This document shows positions 25,771-37,553 of a stretch of 64,000 bases of DNA, one piece after another. The position numbers and the translations under genes were made by a program. The DNA lies in assembly GCF_905220365.1 (NCBI RefSeq), contig NC_061130.1:4223501-4287500 (forward strand), given 5' to 3'. The stretch is from Vanessa cardui (taxonomy: Eukaryota; Arthropoda; Insecta; Lepidoptera; Nymphalidae). Within the stretch, counting starts at the first letter, position 1. Each line of letters opens with the position of its first letter. The notes under the pieces are model-generated. The model was not told the origin of the DNA. It worked only from the letters and a program-made list of their open reading frames with translations, and ran no database searches.

Positions 25771-26534
25771 CCCTAATCAATCACTATTCGGATCACCCGT
25801 AATATATATGTATTTAATCACATTATGAAGATTTTACTTTCAAGGACTATATATTTCAAAAGACTTTAAAACTCTTATTTAGCTTATTGTGTCAAAATAT
25901 AAATCTTTTAAGTGTTAAAATCGTTTCAGAATAGGCAACTACTATACGACCTCATTACATTTAACCAAACGACTAAAGAACCTATATCCTAATATTTTTG
26001 TAAACTAAAGGTTAAGTATGTTTCATAAAAAGGTAATATCAAATATTAATATTTATTGTAAATGTATGACAATAAATGTAAAAAATACAGTTAGATGAAA
26101 AAAGTTTCTTTTACCGGTTTTCAGTAGCGAGGTGTTAATTTCTGAACCGGTGGTATATTTTTAATGATCGTCTTAATCGTGTTATACTATATGTAATAAA
26201 GCTTTTTAACATTCACCTATCGGTATATAATAATGCTATCGGAATATAAGAAATAAAATTGAACTGTAAAGTAATTGGGCAAAGTCTATGTTCTTGTCGT
26301 TGCTATAAAGCTTATATAATTATTTATACAATAAACTTATTCCGTCTAAATAAAAAAAAATAACTACATCATGATGACAGGTGATTTGAACGAATGATTT
26401 AGGCAATGATTCGATTCCTAAGAAAGAACATTTGCCATTGCAGACATTTTTAAACTATGCCGTTTCGTAAATTCAAATAGTTTGTAAAAAATACATTGGT
26501 AAAAAAGGCATATTATTCGATACAAGATTTTGTA
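25771..26534. other. Intergenic with a scrap of repeat D
   Basis: The repeat D block TTTCTGAACCGGTGGTAT is at about 26139-26156. The rest is unassigned AT-rich DNA. Confidence 0.4.
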
Positions 26535-26710
26535 GATGATAAAAAAGCGTGGAGTTAATACCTGTAGACTTCCAAGCAGGATAATTGATAATTTAACTAA
26601 GTTGAAAAAGAGTAACTACTGAGTTTCTTGCCGGTTCTTCTCGGTAGAATCTACTTTCCGAACCCGAAAGTGCTTGTAAGAGCCTACTTGAATAAAGTCT
26701 ATATTGTTTT
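26535..26710 (+). repeat. Repeat D copy with internal deletion
   Basis: Starts AAAAAAGCGTGGAGTTAATA, keeps TTTCTTGCCGGTTCTTCTCG and ends TACTTGAATAAAGTCTATAT. The CGGTGGTAGC portion is missing. Confidence 0.75.
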
Positions 26711-27351
26711 TAATTCTTTTTTTGATTGATTGAGAAAAACAAAAGGTAACTTCTGTATTGAAAAAACAATTACTTTATCACAAATTGCCTATTTCAAGAG
26801 AATTCATAAATATATGGTTACATAAATTTATACATTTTAAATTTATTAGTCAGATTATATAACCATATCATAAAAATATATATTTGAATATACAATATAA
26901 AATAAATAACTTTTAGCGTACAGGCATTTAAGTTTAACTTTCCTCAACGACGGAAATAATAATGAAAATAAAAAAAGTGCCATAGATATATTAGAAAACT
27001 AAAAACTCAATGAAACCGGATTGGCCACGATGGAAAATTTTGATCATGATTTTCAAATAAGCTTTAAGAGTACTACATTAAAAACAGATAATATTAAAAG
27101 ATAGGTAGGATCTTGGAGATAAAAATCACGTGTATTCCTTTGAAGGCCTTTGCACTCTCGACCTTTGCAAGATACTTTAAAATGGTTTAAAAATAAACTT
27201 TTTATGGCTATACTTCTGAGAATTTACTCTAAAAATATAGAGAAGGAAAATAATTCAATAAATTATCTGGAAATTTATCATAAAAATAAGTTAGAATAAA
27301 TTAAGCGTCATAATAGTTACATGGAAACTTTATAATCTCCTTAAATTGTTT
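26711..27351. other. Intergenic, nothing recognised
   Basis: AT-rich. No coding or repeat signature. Confidence 0.4.
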
Positions 27352-27550
27352 GTACAGTCAGAGTGAGAAAACCTTCTTCAGTTTTAAAATTTATTCCTTT
27401 ATCTAGTCAAACTCTTAGTACCTTTTGAATCTAAACATCAAACCATTGCGACGCAATATGTCATTCTCGATCGGTAAAGCAGATTATTGCTCATACTGAG
27501 CAAACAAAAATAGATTTTAAGGTGACGAACCTTTTCTTACCCGACTGTAC
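27352..27550 (-). mobile_element. Mariner-like MITE, copy 1
   Basis: About 199 bp with imperfect terminal inverted repeats that start CAGTC and are flanked by TA on both sides (GTACAGTCAGAG ... GACTGTAC). TA flanks suggest a Tc1/mariner-type transposase acted in trans. It is the inverse of the copy at 35637-35835. No coding capacity. Confidence 0.82.
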
Positions 27551-27582
27551 ATTTATAAAATTTTTGTTATACTTTCTGAGTA

Positions 27583-27890
27583 GGCATGTGACTCCACTCC
27601 ACCTGATGTTAAGTAAAAGTGGAGTCCAAACGCGAAGACGACTATTACAGTTAGTAGGAATGCGCTGCACTAGTTGCCCTCGCAATGAAGGTCCGCAAGA
27701 TGCCTCTTCACGACGCTTTTGAAGGCACCCAGGTTATAAGAGGAGGGAGGGGAACACGTGCACTGGTAGACAGTTCCATTTTTGGCAGTACAACAAAGAT
27801 AAGAGTTGCCAAATTTCTTCGTGCGCGATGGGATCGAAGTGACAGTTAGGCGGTGACATCGCAAGCCAGCACGCGTAGATTTGTGAAGGA
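27583..27890 (-). mobile_element. LINE fragment (Jockey/CR1-like C-terminus)
   Basis: On the minus strand it encodes a decayed C-terminus with YNLGAFKSVVKRHLADLH, resembling the final FP-x-YNL-x-FK-R motif of Jockey/CR1-type reverse transcriptase proteins. Its downstream TTGGACTCCACTTTTAC part matches 56820-57065. Confidence 0.7.
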
Positions 27891-28809
27891 GAGAAATAAT
27901 AATAATATATGATTAATTTGATCTCTAATTTTCGATTTGGCTCAGTTTAATTTTCTAGTAAGAGACCCTTCCTTTTTTATTACCTACGCTTCGTCTTATT
28001 AACCACGTCTAATACAAACTAATAATACCTTGCAGCTTGCCTGTCAGTGGATAGCTTTACGTGTATTTATTTATTAATATTAATGCTTTTAGAATTTATT
28101 TGATTTAAATATTATATACTTTTTTTTTATATAAGAGAAGATATTTTATAGGTCTTACTTTATAAAATATATATGACTACAATACAACGTTTTGTGTTGT
28201 CTAATTAATTGACCACATTCTTTAAACTTTTAGTTTGAAGGTCATATAATGACGATTCTATTTAATATAATGTCATCAAAAAGGTCATATCATATAAAAA
28301 AGGTTTTAAGGTTTCGATAATATTATTACTTCTAATACCTGATTTTTGTTACACCATACACCATATACAAATATTTTTTCAGAATGTTGGAAGGAAGTGG
28401 TAGATCTGAAAATTCAGCGGTCAGACTCGAACTCAAAATCATCCGTTAAGACTAAAGTTTCATAATCACTAAGCTATCGAATAATCATTAATCTAATCTT
28501 AATTAATCATAAGTTCCTTCAAAATTGTTAAGGGTACATTTTACTTAAATTTTTCCTAAGAAGGAAAAAAGTGTCATTAAAAAGGATGAAAAATCATAAA
28601 TAGGTTCTATACAATTTTGTTTTCTTAGGCTTAGCGAATATTCTTATAAAACAAAATCAAAGTTATTTCGCTGATCCTTATCGTCAATCCCTAAAGTGTT
28701 AAAATGGCTTACGAAGTTTTTATACGATATTTTGATTGTCAAACTTTTATCATATATAAGATGTTTTTTGGTGTAAATAAAGGAGCGTAAAACAAAATAA
28801 ACATTGTAA
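27891..28809. other. Intergenic, nothing recognised
   Basis: AT-rich. No supportable gene or assigned repeat. Confidence 0.4.
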
Positions 28810-29111
28810 TAACAATTACAACAGCCTGTAAATTTCCCGCTGCTAGGCTATAGCCTCCTCTCCCCTTTTGAGGAGAAGGTATTGGAACACTTTCCACCAC
28901 GCTGTGTCAATGCGGATTGTTAGAATACAGATGTGGTAAAATTTCTATGAAATTAGACACATGCAGGCTTCCTCACGATGTTTTCCTTCACCGCCGAGCA
29001 CGAGATGAATTATAAATACAAATTAAGCACATGAATATTCATTGGTGCTTGCCTGGTTTTGAACCCACGATTACGATCAAGATGCACGCGTTCTGACCAC
29101 TTCTCGGCTCT
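28810..29111 (-). mobile_element. SINE-A copy, full length
   Basis: Flanked by ACATTGTAA at 28801-28809 and 29112-29120, a target duplication. The head has a small deletion in the A-box region (CTGACCACTTCTCGGCTC on plus). Confidence 0.9.
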
Positions 29112-29224
29112 ACATTGTAACAATAAACATTTTATTCTTTTTTTCAGAATTATTTGGAAATGTTGACGAGTTAGTGGGGCTGAAAGTATGCTCTACTTCG
29201 CCTTTTTACGATCCGTCCATGTTT

Positions 29225-29345
29225 ATGTTGCAGTAATTGTAAATTTGCCTCATCGAACCACGTAATACAATTCAAGATATCTCCCTTGTACCTGTAATTA
29301 CACTGGCTCACTCGCACTTAATATCGGTAATTAGTACTAGGTATT
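29225..29345 (-). mobile_element. SINE-C fragment
   Basis: Plus-strand text CCTGTAATTACACTGGCTCA and TCTCCCTTGTA matches the family middle in reverse. Confidence 0.55.
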
Positions 29346-29522
29346 TTATGAAACCGACAGAAAGCCTGAATACGAAGACGAATTATTATATAGATGTTTA
29401 TTCTAACTATAAATTTGAGATGATACCAATTTTATTACTGCTTAGCAATTATACAGATACTGATCAGATGTGTCTGTACTAAATCACCTACCACTGACAC
29501 CAGCATTAAATATTAAATGTAA

Positions 29523-29748
29523 ATATTGGATAACATCACACACATAACTCTGGTCCCAATGTAAGTAACTAAAGCACTTGTGTTATGGAAAATTAAATGT
29601 AATGACGGTACTTCGAACACCCAAACCCAAGATAACATAGAAAGCTAATGAACTATTCCTACTTCAACTCGGCCGGGAATCGAACCCGGAACGTCGTGGA
29701 GTACCCATGAAAACCGGTGTACTCACTACTCGACAACGGAGGTCTTCA
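29523..29748 (-). mobile_element. SINE-B copy
   Basis: The minus strand opens GAAGACCTCCGTTGTCGAGT, has GGTTCGATTCCCGGCCGAG, and matches the other copies through AACACAAGTGCTTTAGTTAC. Confidence 0.85.
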
Positions 29749-29959
29749 TCGTTCATTAGCTTTGTTATATATACCTATATATTGCTATAGATTCCTATAG
29801 ATTGTTGTCGCAGATTCGTCGGATAACTCAGAAAAGATCTTCTGAAATGTGTTATACAGGGCCTGTATAAGAGTATAATTAAAACTCAAATCTGTTTAGA
29901 CACTTACTGTAATAAAACCAGTTTTAACGGAATTATATAGACGGTAGGTCTACCCGTGA

Positions 29960-30082
29960 CCACGAACGCTGTAAAGTGCTCGAAACGTCAGGATGATAAA
30001 AATAATTAATATACGCGATTTAAATCCGTTAAAACTAGTTTTATTTCAATGTGTAATAATAGCGAAAATCTAAGACAACATT
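29960..30082 (+). repeat. Repeat E copy 2
   Basis: Matches 21260-21377 from CCACGAACGCTGTAAAGTGC to CTAAGACAACATT. Immediately upstream, GGTAGGTCTACC forms only a short hairpin rather than the 62-bp palindrome of copy 1. Confidence 0.8.
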
Positions 30083-30264
30083 ACACTTACTGTAAGTATT
30101 TAAGTGTAAAACATAAACATACACAATTACAATAAAACTCTTAATGGTAGGATACAGTTGCTACGTATACGTGCTATCATGTACGGAACAGAGATGCGTG
30201 CACTCTAATCGCTGACTAAAACGTAAAGGAGGTTTTACTGTAAAAATGAATTTAAAAAAAAATA

Positions 30265-30345
30265 TGCTGTTTCTTTCGACGGTTCTTCTCAAATCTGTAG
30301 TGTTAATTTCCGAACTGGTGGTAGATTTTTGATTTCGAATAATCA
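30265..30345 (+). repeat. Repeat D fragment
   Basis: GACGGTTCTTCTCAAATCTG then TTCCGAACTGGTGGTAGA matches the conserved block of repeat D. Confidence 0.6.
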
Positions 30346-30445
30346 AGTATAACATTCCAAATTCAATAAGGATTTTAGAATTTGTGGAGGTTTTGTGTAA
30401 GCCCATCTGGAGTGGTCTGAAGAATGTTTTCCTTACACCGCACAT

Positions 30446-30590
30446 GTGCTACCAACCTTAGAAAGTGGGTTGTCATTACTCTGGGTCACCATTCAAACCG
30501 ACACACCACAAAACTTAACACTACTGTTTGGTGGTAGAATATCTGATGTATGGTTCTTACCTAGACGGGCTTGCAAAGAGGCCTACTACA
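30446..30590 (-). mobile_element. SINE-C copy, partial
   Basis: Plus strand shows CTGTTTGGTGGTAGAATATC, then CTTACCTAGACGGGCTTGCA, the 5' part of the family in reverse. The A-rich end is missing. Confidence 0.7.
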
Positions 30591-31729
30591 AAATAAGCCA
30601 TTAAAAAAAATTACAATATAAATGCTAAGGCATATAAAACTGCATGCTGTCAGCCCTCTTTCGTCAAAACTGTATCATACAATAATTTCAATTAAAATAA
30701 TAAAACTGCCTAAATAAAGCAGTATTAGCTGCCATTTAAAATGTTACGAATATTTGAAATCCCAATGCTTAGATGGATGTTAAGATGTGTGTCAAAAATA
30801 GCACAAAATTAGATGAGTCTGGACTCCCATATAGTGCGTTTTCATTCCTAACACGCAGACTGAAACTAATGTTATATATTTGTTAACGATTAATATCACT
30901 CGAAGCTTTGTGTAAAGATAGATGTGTCAGCGAGTCGATTCAATGCCAAAATAATTATCTCTCGACAACGCGGCTGTCGCCAAGACCCTTGGGATATAAT
31001 AATATTATGGACCGTCATTGCTTGTTTTTCGTAATTGCTGTTAATATATATTCTCTATATTAAATGTGAATGACCTCAGATTTTCCCACAGATCTAAACG
31101 TAAATCACATATTTCACCTTTTGTCTATCAAATGAATAATCTACCAATCACACACATTCACCAATTCACCACCACACCATTCATTGAACCGTCCACTCAT
31201 CCTATCAAAAAGGAGTTCCATTCACTTATTGACCCATCTACCTAGCCATCTTCACCTATTTCCCACCACTTCTTACACAGGCCAATCATTCTATAACTTA
31301 AAATATTACTAACAATAAGTCTACCAGATATTTTTGCAGTCGCTTCTATTGAATACTTTATGTTTTACCCGTCCTGTATCATCAAGCTCGTTTAATGTTT
31401 CAGTTCTATTATTAATTTTAAAAACATCAACATATCTTTTGTAATAATGAATAGAATGAGTTATATCGTCGCTCGTTTCCATGACATGACGTAACGTACA
31501 CAATGTCTTTATAAGTATGTCATAGTCACCAATATAGTTTCATCAAACATTTTATTGGCCCATTCATGGAGAGTGTAGATTCATCCGCCCAACCTTCTCA
31601 AGAGGCTATATAACAAATAAACAAACTAATAGATTTCACTTCTGTTATCGTTTTTATTTATCGTTCTTTTTTATAGAATATTTAGCAAACTCACTGTAGA
31701 CTCAGCTGATGGAAATTAACTACCACTGA
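30591..31729. other. Intergenic with a G-poor stretch
   Basis: Bases 31120-31270 are unusually poor in G and rich in CA and CCA words on the plus strand. No gene recognised. Confidence 0.4.
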
Positions 31730-31953
31730 ATATGGACATCTGGAAATACGAGCTTGCAGTTACCAAGACGTATCCGTTCGGAAAATCTCTTGGCGAAACC
31801 ACAGAGCGAAAGAGACAGAAAATACCTTAAAAATCGCGCTCCTTATCAACATCTAGGTGTTCCGATGAGACGGACACGATATCCAAAGTTGAAATTCAAC
31901 AGTCGAGATGAAACCAAACAATTCCTACGATCTATGTAATAATATGTAATAAA
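31730..31953 (+). CDS. Candidate terminal exon, unknown product
   Basis: A frame open from 31730 to the TAA at 31937-31939 reads through a highly basic C-terminus, with RSENLLAKPQSERDRKY and then GVPMRRTRYPKLKF. There is no in-frame ATG near its start, so if coding it would be a spliced last exon. Possible acceptors are CTTGCAG ending at 31759 and the pyrimidine-rich TTTTTTATAG upstream. AATAAA follows nine bases after the stop (31948-31953). Base composition is less AT-rich than its flanks. I do not recognise the family. It could be a decayed transposon or pseudogene piece. Confidence 0.25.
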
Positions 31954-32817
31954 ATAGGTACTTGTTTGTTTATGATAGTATTATATTTATAGTACGATAT
32001 ATGTTATATATTGATGAGTTAAAAACATACTATTTTTCTTTGCTTATTTATAAATATATAGAGAATAATATGCTAGTTGTTCGAACGGGCTTCGCACGGA
32101 TGAAATAAGATTTTCATTTACTTCCAAACGCAGCCTCACCTACGTCACACAGGGTCCAACCTAAACCAAAAAGTAATTTACACAAACACATACAAAAACA
32201 TATCAATATCGATCTAACCTAGGAGTTCTGTTATTTACGCACGTACGATTTATTTATAAAGATTTAATATATATATATTTTCACACATTTAATATTAAAC
32301 ATTAAGAATCGTTGGAGTTGCGTGAATAAAATATAAAGGTATAAACTTCCAGTAACAAATCCAAGTGTCTCAATAAATACCTCCCAAGACTGAAACAATT
32401 AAGACGAGATTGATTCACAAGATTTCCATTATCACTTCCTCGCTAATACTCCGAACGCTGAGAAGGGATCAAAAGGTTCCCCCAAAAAGTATATTTTCTT
32501 TTGATTGCGCAGTGTAATGTTGGTCGAAGTGTATGAAGCAGAAAATATGCGCCCGCCTGTGTTTTGTTTTAGCGTTTATAAAGCGGGGTGCCTTTATGGT
32601 TTATAGCCCAATAATAAAGACCGTAAAACCCTACGGACCCTCGTCGGGAGTTACTTTGCTTCACAATTGAGTCATCGCGATTGAGACCCTCAGACTCCGA
32701 ATCCTCTTGAATAATTTTATCCTTTTAGTAATAGATTTGATAAAAGAAGGATAATTATTAGATATGGAATTGTTCTGTTACTTTGTTTTGTTAATATATT
32801 TATATTTATAAAGTAAA
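31954..32817. other. Intergenic with a GC-richer unique patch
   Basis: A Helitron-end scrap (GCTAGTTGTTCGAACGGGCT) is at about 32072-32091. Bases 32430-32700 are clearly less AT-rich, single-copy in the window, and lack a long open frame. They might be a conserved non-coding element or a decayed exon. Confidence 0.4.
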
Positions 32818-33102
32818 GTAACAGCCTGTACATTTCCCAATGCTCAGATAAGGCCTCTACTTCCATTAAGGAGAGGGTCTGGAAGATATTCCACCACGCT
32901 GTCCCAATGCGGGTTGGTGGAATGCACATGTGGCAGAATTTCGATGAAATTAGACACATGCAGGTTTCCTTCCGATGTTTTCCTTCACGAGATGAATTAT
33001 AAACACAAATTAAGCACATATATATAGTGGTGCTTGCCTGGGTTTGAACCCGCAATCATCAGTTAAGATGCACGCGTTCTAACCACTGGGCCATCTCAGC
33101 TT
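32818..33102 (-). mobile_element. SINE-A copy, subfamily A3
   Basis: Carries the A3 markers CCATTAAGGAG and ATATATATAGTGGTGC on the plus strand. The tail is short (GTTACTTT) rather than TTGTTG. Confidence 0.9.
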
Positions 33103-33404
33103 AAATTTATATATATGATGTTCCATAGTGTTGTTTGATCGCTTGTGTCATTAGTGAAATACGAAAATGGTAACTAAATTAAATTTGATTCGATAGTCCT
33201 AAAACTTTTGGGACACATTGACAAGTTCCGAACCCAGATCAGCGTTCGCTATCGTCCATCAATTTATGTCATTTGTTAATTAAATAATAGATAAATAATG
33301 TATAATAAACATAATAATAAGTTAATTTTATAATGCAAGATCCAGATACCCGTTGATAACCCACTATTGGAAATACGGTTACTCTTAGATTTGAGCTTCA
33401 AATG
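33103..33404. other. Short intergenic gap between SINEs
   Basis: AT-rich, nothing recognised. Confidence 0.4.
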
Positions 33405-33416
33405 CCAATATATATA

Positions 33417-33713
33417 AAAGTAACAGCCTGTACATTTCCCACTGCTGGTCTAAGGCCTCCTTTCCCATTAAGGAGAGGGTTTGGAACATATTCCACTACG
33501 CTTTTCCTATGCGGGTTGGTGGACTACACATGTGGCAGAATTTCTATGAAATTAGACACATGCAGGATTCCTCGCGATGTTTTCCATCACCTCCGAGCAC
33601 TAAATGAATTATAAACACTAATTAAGCACATATATATAGTGGTGCTTGCCTGGGTTTGAACCCGCAATCATCGGTTAAGATGCACGCGTTCTAACCACTG
33701 GGCCATATCAGCT
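33417..33713 (-). mobile_element. SINE-A copy, subfamily A3
   Basis: Perfect 12-bp target duplication CCAATATATATA at 33405-33416 and 33714-33725. Full length with an intact B box (GGTTCAAACCC on minus). Confidence 0.93.
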
Positions 33714-33725
33714 CCAATATATATA

Positions 33726-35185
33726 CATATATAAAATGTCCCGATTGTTTAATTCGTGTCAAAAAATGTATGTTTGCTGTGATTTTGACTGACGTTTCCC
33801 CGAAAGCGATCTCGGCTGTCATTTATCTTGTAAATCAATTCCGTTCGATATTTAAACTTTATTAGGGTTACATTTCGCTATGTGTGTTTCCAATATTTTT
33901 ATAACTTTTACTGTGTTAAATGTATAGGTTGTTCTACCTTTTATGAGAAAGATTAAAAAACTGATTGATTGATGAATCGCAGTTAATTCTATAAATAGAA
34001 CATGTCAAATGCTATGAACAATTTACTTAATAAGAGATACATATTGACTAGACTTAATTAGAGTATTTTTTCCGTAGGTAAGGTTTTCAAAGATTTTCTA
34101 TTTCTAACTGGACTTAATAGATTTGTGTTATTGTATTAATAAGTACAATAATCTATATTTGTTTTATAAGTATATACGTGTTCTTACATGTCATATGAAT
34201 GTATGCATTTATATATGGTGTTTGTGTAGTGTCTACTTTTTTGCATTTCTTTCTTTATGTGTTCTAGTAGCCAAATTTTTAGATACAATTCACTTTTATA
34301 AAACGTACATACATTGTAATTGTTTTAAACAGGATACAATATATTTATGTTTTTTATTTAAAATAATGCTCTAGTAAAATATATATGTATAGAACTCTTT
34401 AAGCTCGTCAAACAGTTATGTGAGCATTCAGTCAAAGCTCAGTATCAACCGACCACAATTCACAGAGGTCTGTCACAAATTACAAACTAATCATAGTCCA
34501 CCAATTGGGTCGCTCGGAAGAGGTTAATTTTCCCAATCTCGCCACGGCGTTAACAGTCTTTAGAAGATATTTTTTGTAGAAATGGCATTACACGATCTAA
34601 CATGTAAAATGTAATCAAAGTGCTCAAATAATACGAGAATCTTAACCGATGGTCGCAGGTTCAAATTTAGACATGCACTACTGAATTTTCATGTACTTGA
34701 TTAATGTATAAAATTTATCTCGTGAACTTTCACATCGTAAGGAAACCAGCATGGACTAAATGAAAATCTGCCACACATGTATTCGTAGTCCATAAAACTG
34801 AGCATCTTGGTAGAAAACTCAAAAAAACTACAGTTTTCTGAAACATAAATAAAATATGTCTACTTACCTTAAAGTAACTCTGTATTTGAATAGAGTATAA
34901 ACATTTTTAATTGCAAGCACTTTAGTATCGTTATTTCACAATATAAATTGTAAAGTAAACCGACGACCGACTCGAAATAAAGATATTTCCAAGAAAAATC
35001 AGCGAGTTGCTCGGCCGCGTTTTATATCAATCGTACCTATAAATGCGACATTACGCGGAAAACTTGCGTGTTTTCGCGACAAATTGAAATACAACATTCC
35101 AAATAATGTATTTCATCATTAAATAAAGCGTTTTCTATGATACTGAAACGATATATATATATATTTTTTTTAATTTTTTTTTTTA
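33726..35185. other. Intergenic, old SINE-A remnant inside
   Basis: Bases 34630-34795 read as a decayed plus-strand SINE-A (CTTAACCGATGGTCGCAGGT, later AAAATCTGCCACACATGTAT). The 83-codon open frame at 34123-34374 is AT-driven and not believed. Confidence 0.5.
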
Positions 35186-35415
35186 CATAAATATGAGACA
35201 ACATCACATACATTACTCTGATCCCAATGTAAGTAGCTGAAGCACTTGTGTTATGAAAATCAGAAGTAACGACGGTACCACAAACACCCAGACCCAAGAC
35301 AACATAGAAAACTAATAGTAATCTACATCAACTCGGCCGGGAATCGAACCCGGGACCTCAGAGTGGCGTACCCATGAAAACCGGTGTACACACCACTCGA
35401 CCATGGAGGTCGTCA
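35186..35415 (-). mobile_element. SINE-B copy, full length
   Basis: The minus strand has ACCTCCATGGTCGAGTGGTG (A-box region) and GGTCCCGGGTTCGATTCC (B box). The body ends at TGTCTCATATTTATG. Long T/A tracts precede it. Confidence 0.9.
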
Positions 35416-35636
35416 TATTAACCTTTAATTTTGGAAAACAGACCGTCCTGATTTCGTACGAGAAAACATTGTATAAGGTTACAAATGCCATTGTACGCCA
35501 ATAAAGAAGATATTTCTAGAAAGGAGTCCCTTTCTAAGTGAGTGTCTTAATGCTATATGTTAATTTTTTAATCCAATCGGACGTATTGGTTCGCATATCT
35601 CACTATTAGTTAACTGTATTTCGCTTATACGAGTAT

Positions 35637-35835
35637 GTACAGTCGGGGTAAGAAAAGGTTCGTCACCTTAAGATCTATTTTCGTGTGCTTAGTATGAGCG
35701 ATAATCTTTACCGATCGAGAGTGACATATTTCGTAGCAATGATTTGATGTTTAGATTCAAAAGGTACTAAGAGTTTAAGACTTGATAAAAGAATAAAATA
35801 CAAAACTGACGAAGGTTTTCTTACTCTGACTGAAC
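35637..35835 (+). mobile_element. Mariner-like MITE, copy 2
   Basis: Opens GTACAGTCGGGGTAAGAAAA and closes GGTTTTCTTACTCTGACTG. The left TA flank is kept and the right is changed to AA. It aligns end to end with the inverse of 27352-27550. Confidence 0.82.
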
Positions 35836-36219
35836 AATAACATTTAATAAATCATTAACAATGTTGTATCAAATATATCACAATAAGTCTTTGTAATATA
35901 TTTAAATATAGAATTCTTGTGACACTTCTAACCTACCCATTGTTCTATGGTTCGGCCTGTAACTGCCAGCCCGCCAATTAGCTTTTACTGCGCTTGTGGT
36001 CCGATAACTATTCTACGAGACTTATCTATCGAGAACCAGTATTATACCCTAGTAAACGTTAGCCAGAGTCTTCGCACTTTAACGCTGTAATTGATTCGAG
36101 TGCCTTTGTGAATCACGGGAAATAAATATATCACTCGAGTTTTCAAGATTTCATTTGTTTAAGACTTGGTGATTTATATATCTTTGTTTATGTTTTTATT
36201 TTTTTTTTGTTTCCCTCAT
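35836..36219. other. Intergenic, nothing recognised
   Basis: A modestly GC-richer single-copy stretch around 35930-36110. No open frame supports a gene. Confidence 0.4.
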
Positions 36220-36520
36220 ACAACAACGGCCTGTAAATTTCCCACCGCTGGGCTAAAGGCCTCCTCTCGCTTTGAGGGGGCTTGGAACATATACCACCAC
36301 GCTGTTCCAATGCGGGTTAGTGGAAATCACATGTGGCAGAATTTCTATGAAATTAGACACATGTAGCTTTCCTCACGATGTTTTCCTTCACCGCTGAGCT
36401 CGACATGAATAGTCATATAAGCACAAATTAAGCACATGAATATTCGGTAGTTGCCTGGATTTGAACCCGCAATCATCGGATAAGATGCACGTGTGTAAAC
36501 CACTGGGCCATCACGACTCC
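36220..36520 (-). mobile_element. SINE-A copy, full length
   Basis: Target duplication TCCCTCAT at 36212-36219 and 36521-36528. Tail, body and B box (GGTTCAAATCC on minus) present. Confidence 0.92.
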
Positions 36521-36528
36521 TCCCTCAT

Positions 36529-36835
36529 TGTTGTCATTAAAAAAGTAAAAAACGTCCCCCTATTTTGGGACCCTCGATTCCCCCTCTCCCTAATATATAA
36601 ACACGCTCACAAATGCTTTCATCTCGTATTTCTTAAGAACAAAAGATGAAATAAACTTCAAACCGATTCCACGCGAATTGCTAATGAAAACCTCGGTCAT
36701 GTTTCTTGATTTCTATTTAATTAACCTTATTTATGTTACTGTGAACATAAAAATCTTCATTAGAGGCAAGAGATTTATATACTCACGGATTACACTTACT
36801 TGATATAAGTAGCTATGTAATATATATTTTTATGT
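36529..36835. other. Intergenic, nothing recognised
   Basis: A pyrimidine-rich CCCTCGATTCCCCCTCTCCC stretch before TAATATATAAACACG resembles a TATA-type promoter but has no gene after it. Confidence 0.3.
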
Positions 36836-37095
36836 AATAAAGAAACAGACCAGTCAATAGAGCACGTGATGTTGAGTGGTTACGCATCATAAACATCAGT
36901 AGAGACAGAAATATAAGCATTCCTTGCATCCCCAATGCGCTACCATGGCCTAAGATGTTATGTCCCTTGTGCCTATGGCTACACTCAACCTTCAAATTAC
37001 AATACAGCGATATAAAGTATTGCTGATTGTGGGCAAAATAATGAATGAATGATACCTACCCAGACAAAATTATACAAATCCCTACCCACCAAGTG
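36836..37095 (-). mobile_element. SINE-C copy
   Basis: Plus strand GATGTTATGTCCCTTGTGCC and GATACCTACCCAGAC are the family in reverse. The tail end is diverged. Confidence 0.75.
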
Positions 37096-37114
37096 AAAGA
37101 AAATGTCATATATA

Positions 37115-37285
37115 TTTACTGGTTTCTTTATGAAACAGTTAAACGCAATCCAGATTCAATTACTTTTTTTAAAAGAGACTCCTTTTAATGAATTTCTAAG
37201 CCAATCAGAACGTATTTTTATACTACAAGCTCTTCTTTATTCCATTTTTAAATCATACAGTTAATTATTATCCAGTACTAAAAAT
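37115..37285 (+). repeat. Repeat F copy 1
   Basis: TTTCTTTATGAAACAGTTAA through GAATTTCTAAGCCAATC to the AAATCATAC stretch is repeated in direct orientation at 39455-39635. Non-coding; family unknown. Confidence 0.8.
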
Positions 37286-37306
37286 GAATAAACGTTATAT
37301 GATAAA

Positions 37307-37553
37307 CTAGCTTTGCCCGAGACCTTGTGCGCGTTTGAATTTAACAAAAAAAATTATTACTAAGTTACTCCTTATTATATCACTTATATTCCAGTGGAAG
37401 TCCCGTCAAAATCGGTCCAGCCGTTGCAGACAAAAATTGTAAAAAATGTTATTTTGGTATATGTATCATGTATACATACATATGCATTGAGTAAAAAAGG
37501 TCTATTTTGATATTACAAACTGTCTGTTTGTAATATTTTATTGTATGTATAGA
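37307..37553 (-). mobile_element. Intact-ended non-autonomous Helitron, 247 bp
   Basis: The minus strand begins TCTATACATACAATAAAAT after an A and ends GGGCAAAGCTAG before a T. This is the Helitron pattern: 5' TC, 3' CTAG, insertion between A and T, no target duplication. It is the cleanest copy of this family here. Confidence 0.88.

Noticed and set aside
33620..33713. tRNA genes at the head ends of SINE-A and SINE-B copies
   Set aside because: The A and B boxes are there, but no copy folds into a full cloverleaf, and each is joined to a repeated SINE body. They are retroposon promoters, not tRNA genes.
32818..33713. CRISPR-like or satellite array from regularly recurring 300-bp units
   Set aside because: The units are separate SINE insertions with individual target duplications and unrelated spacers.
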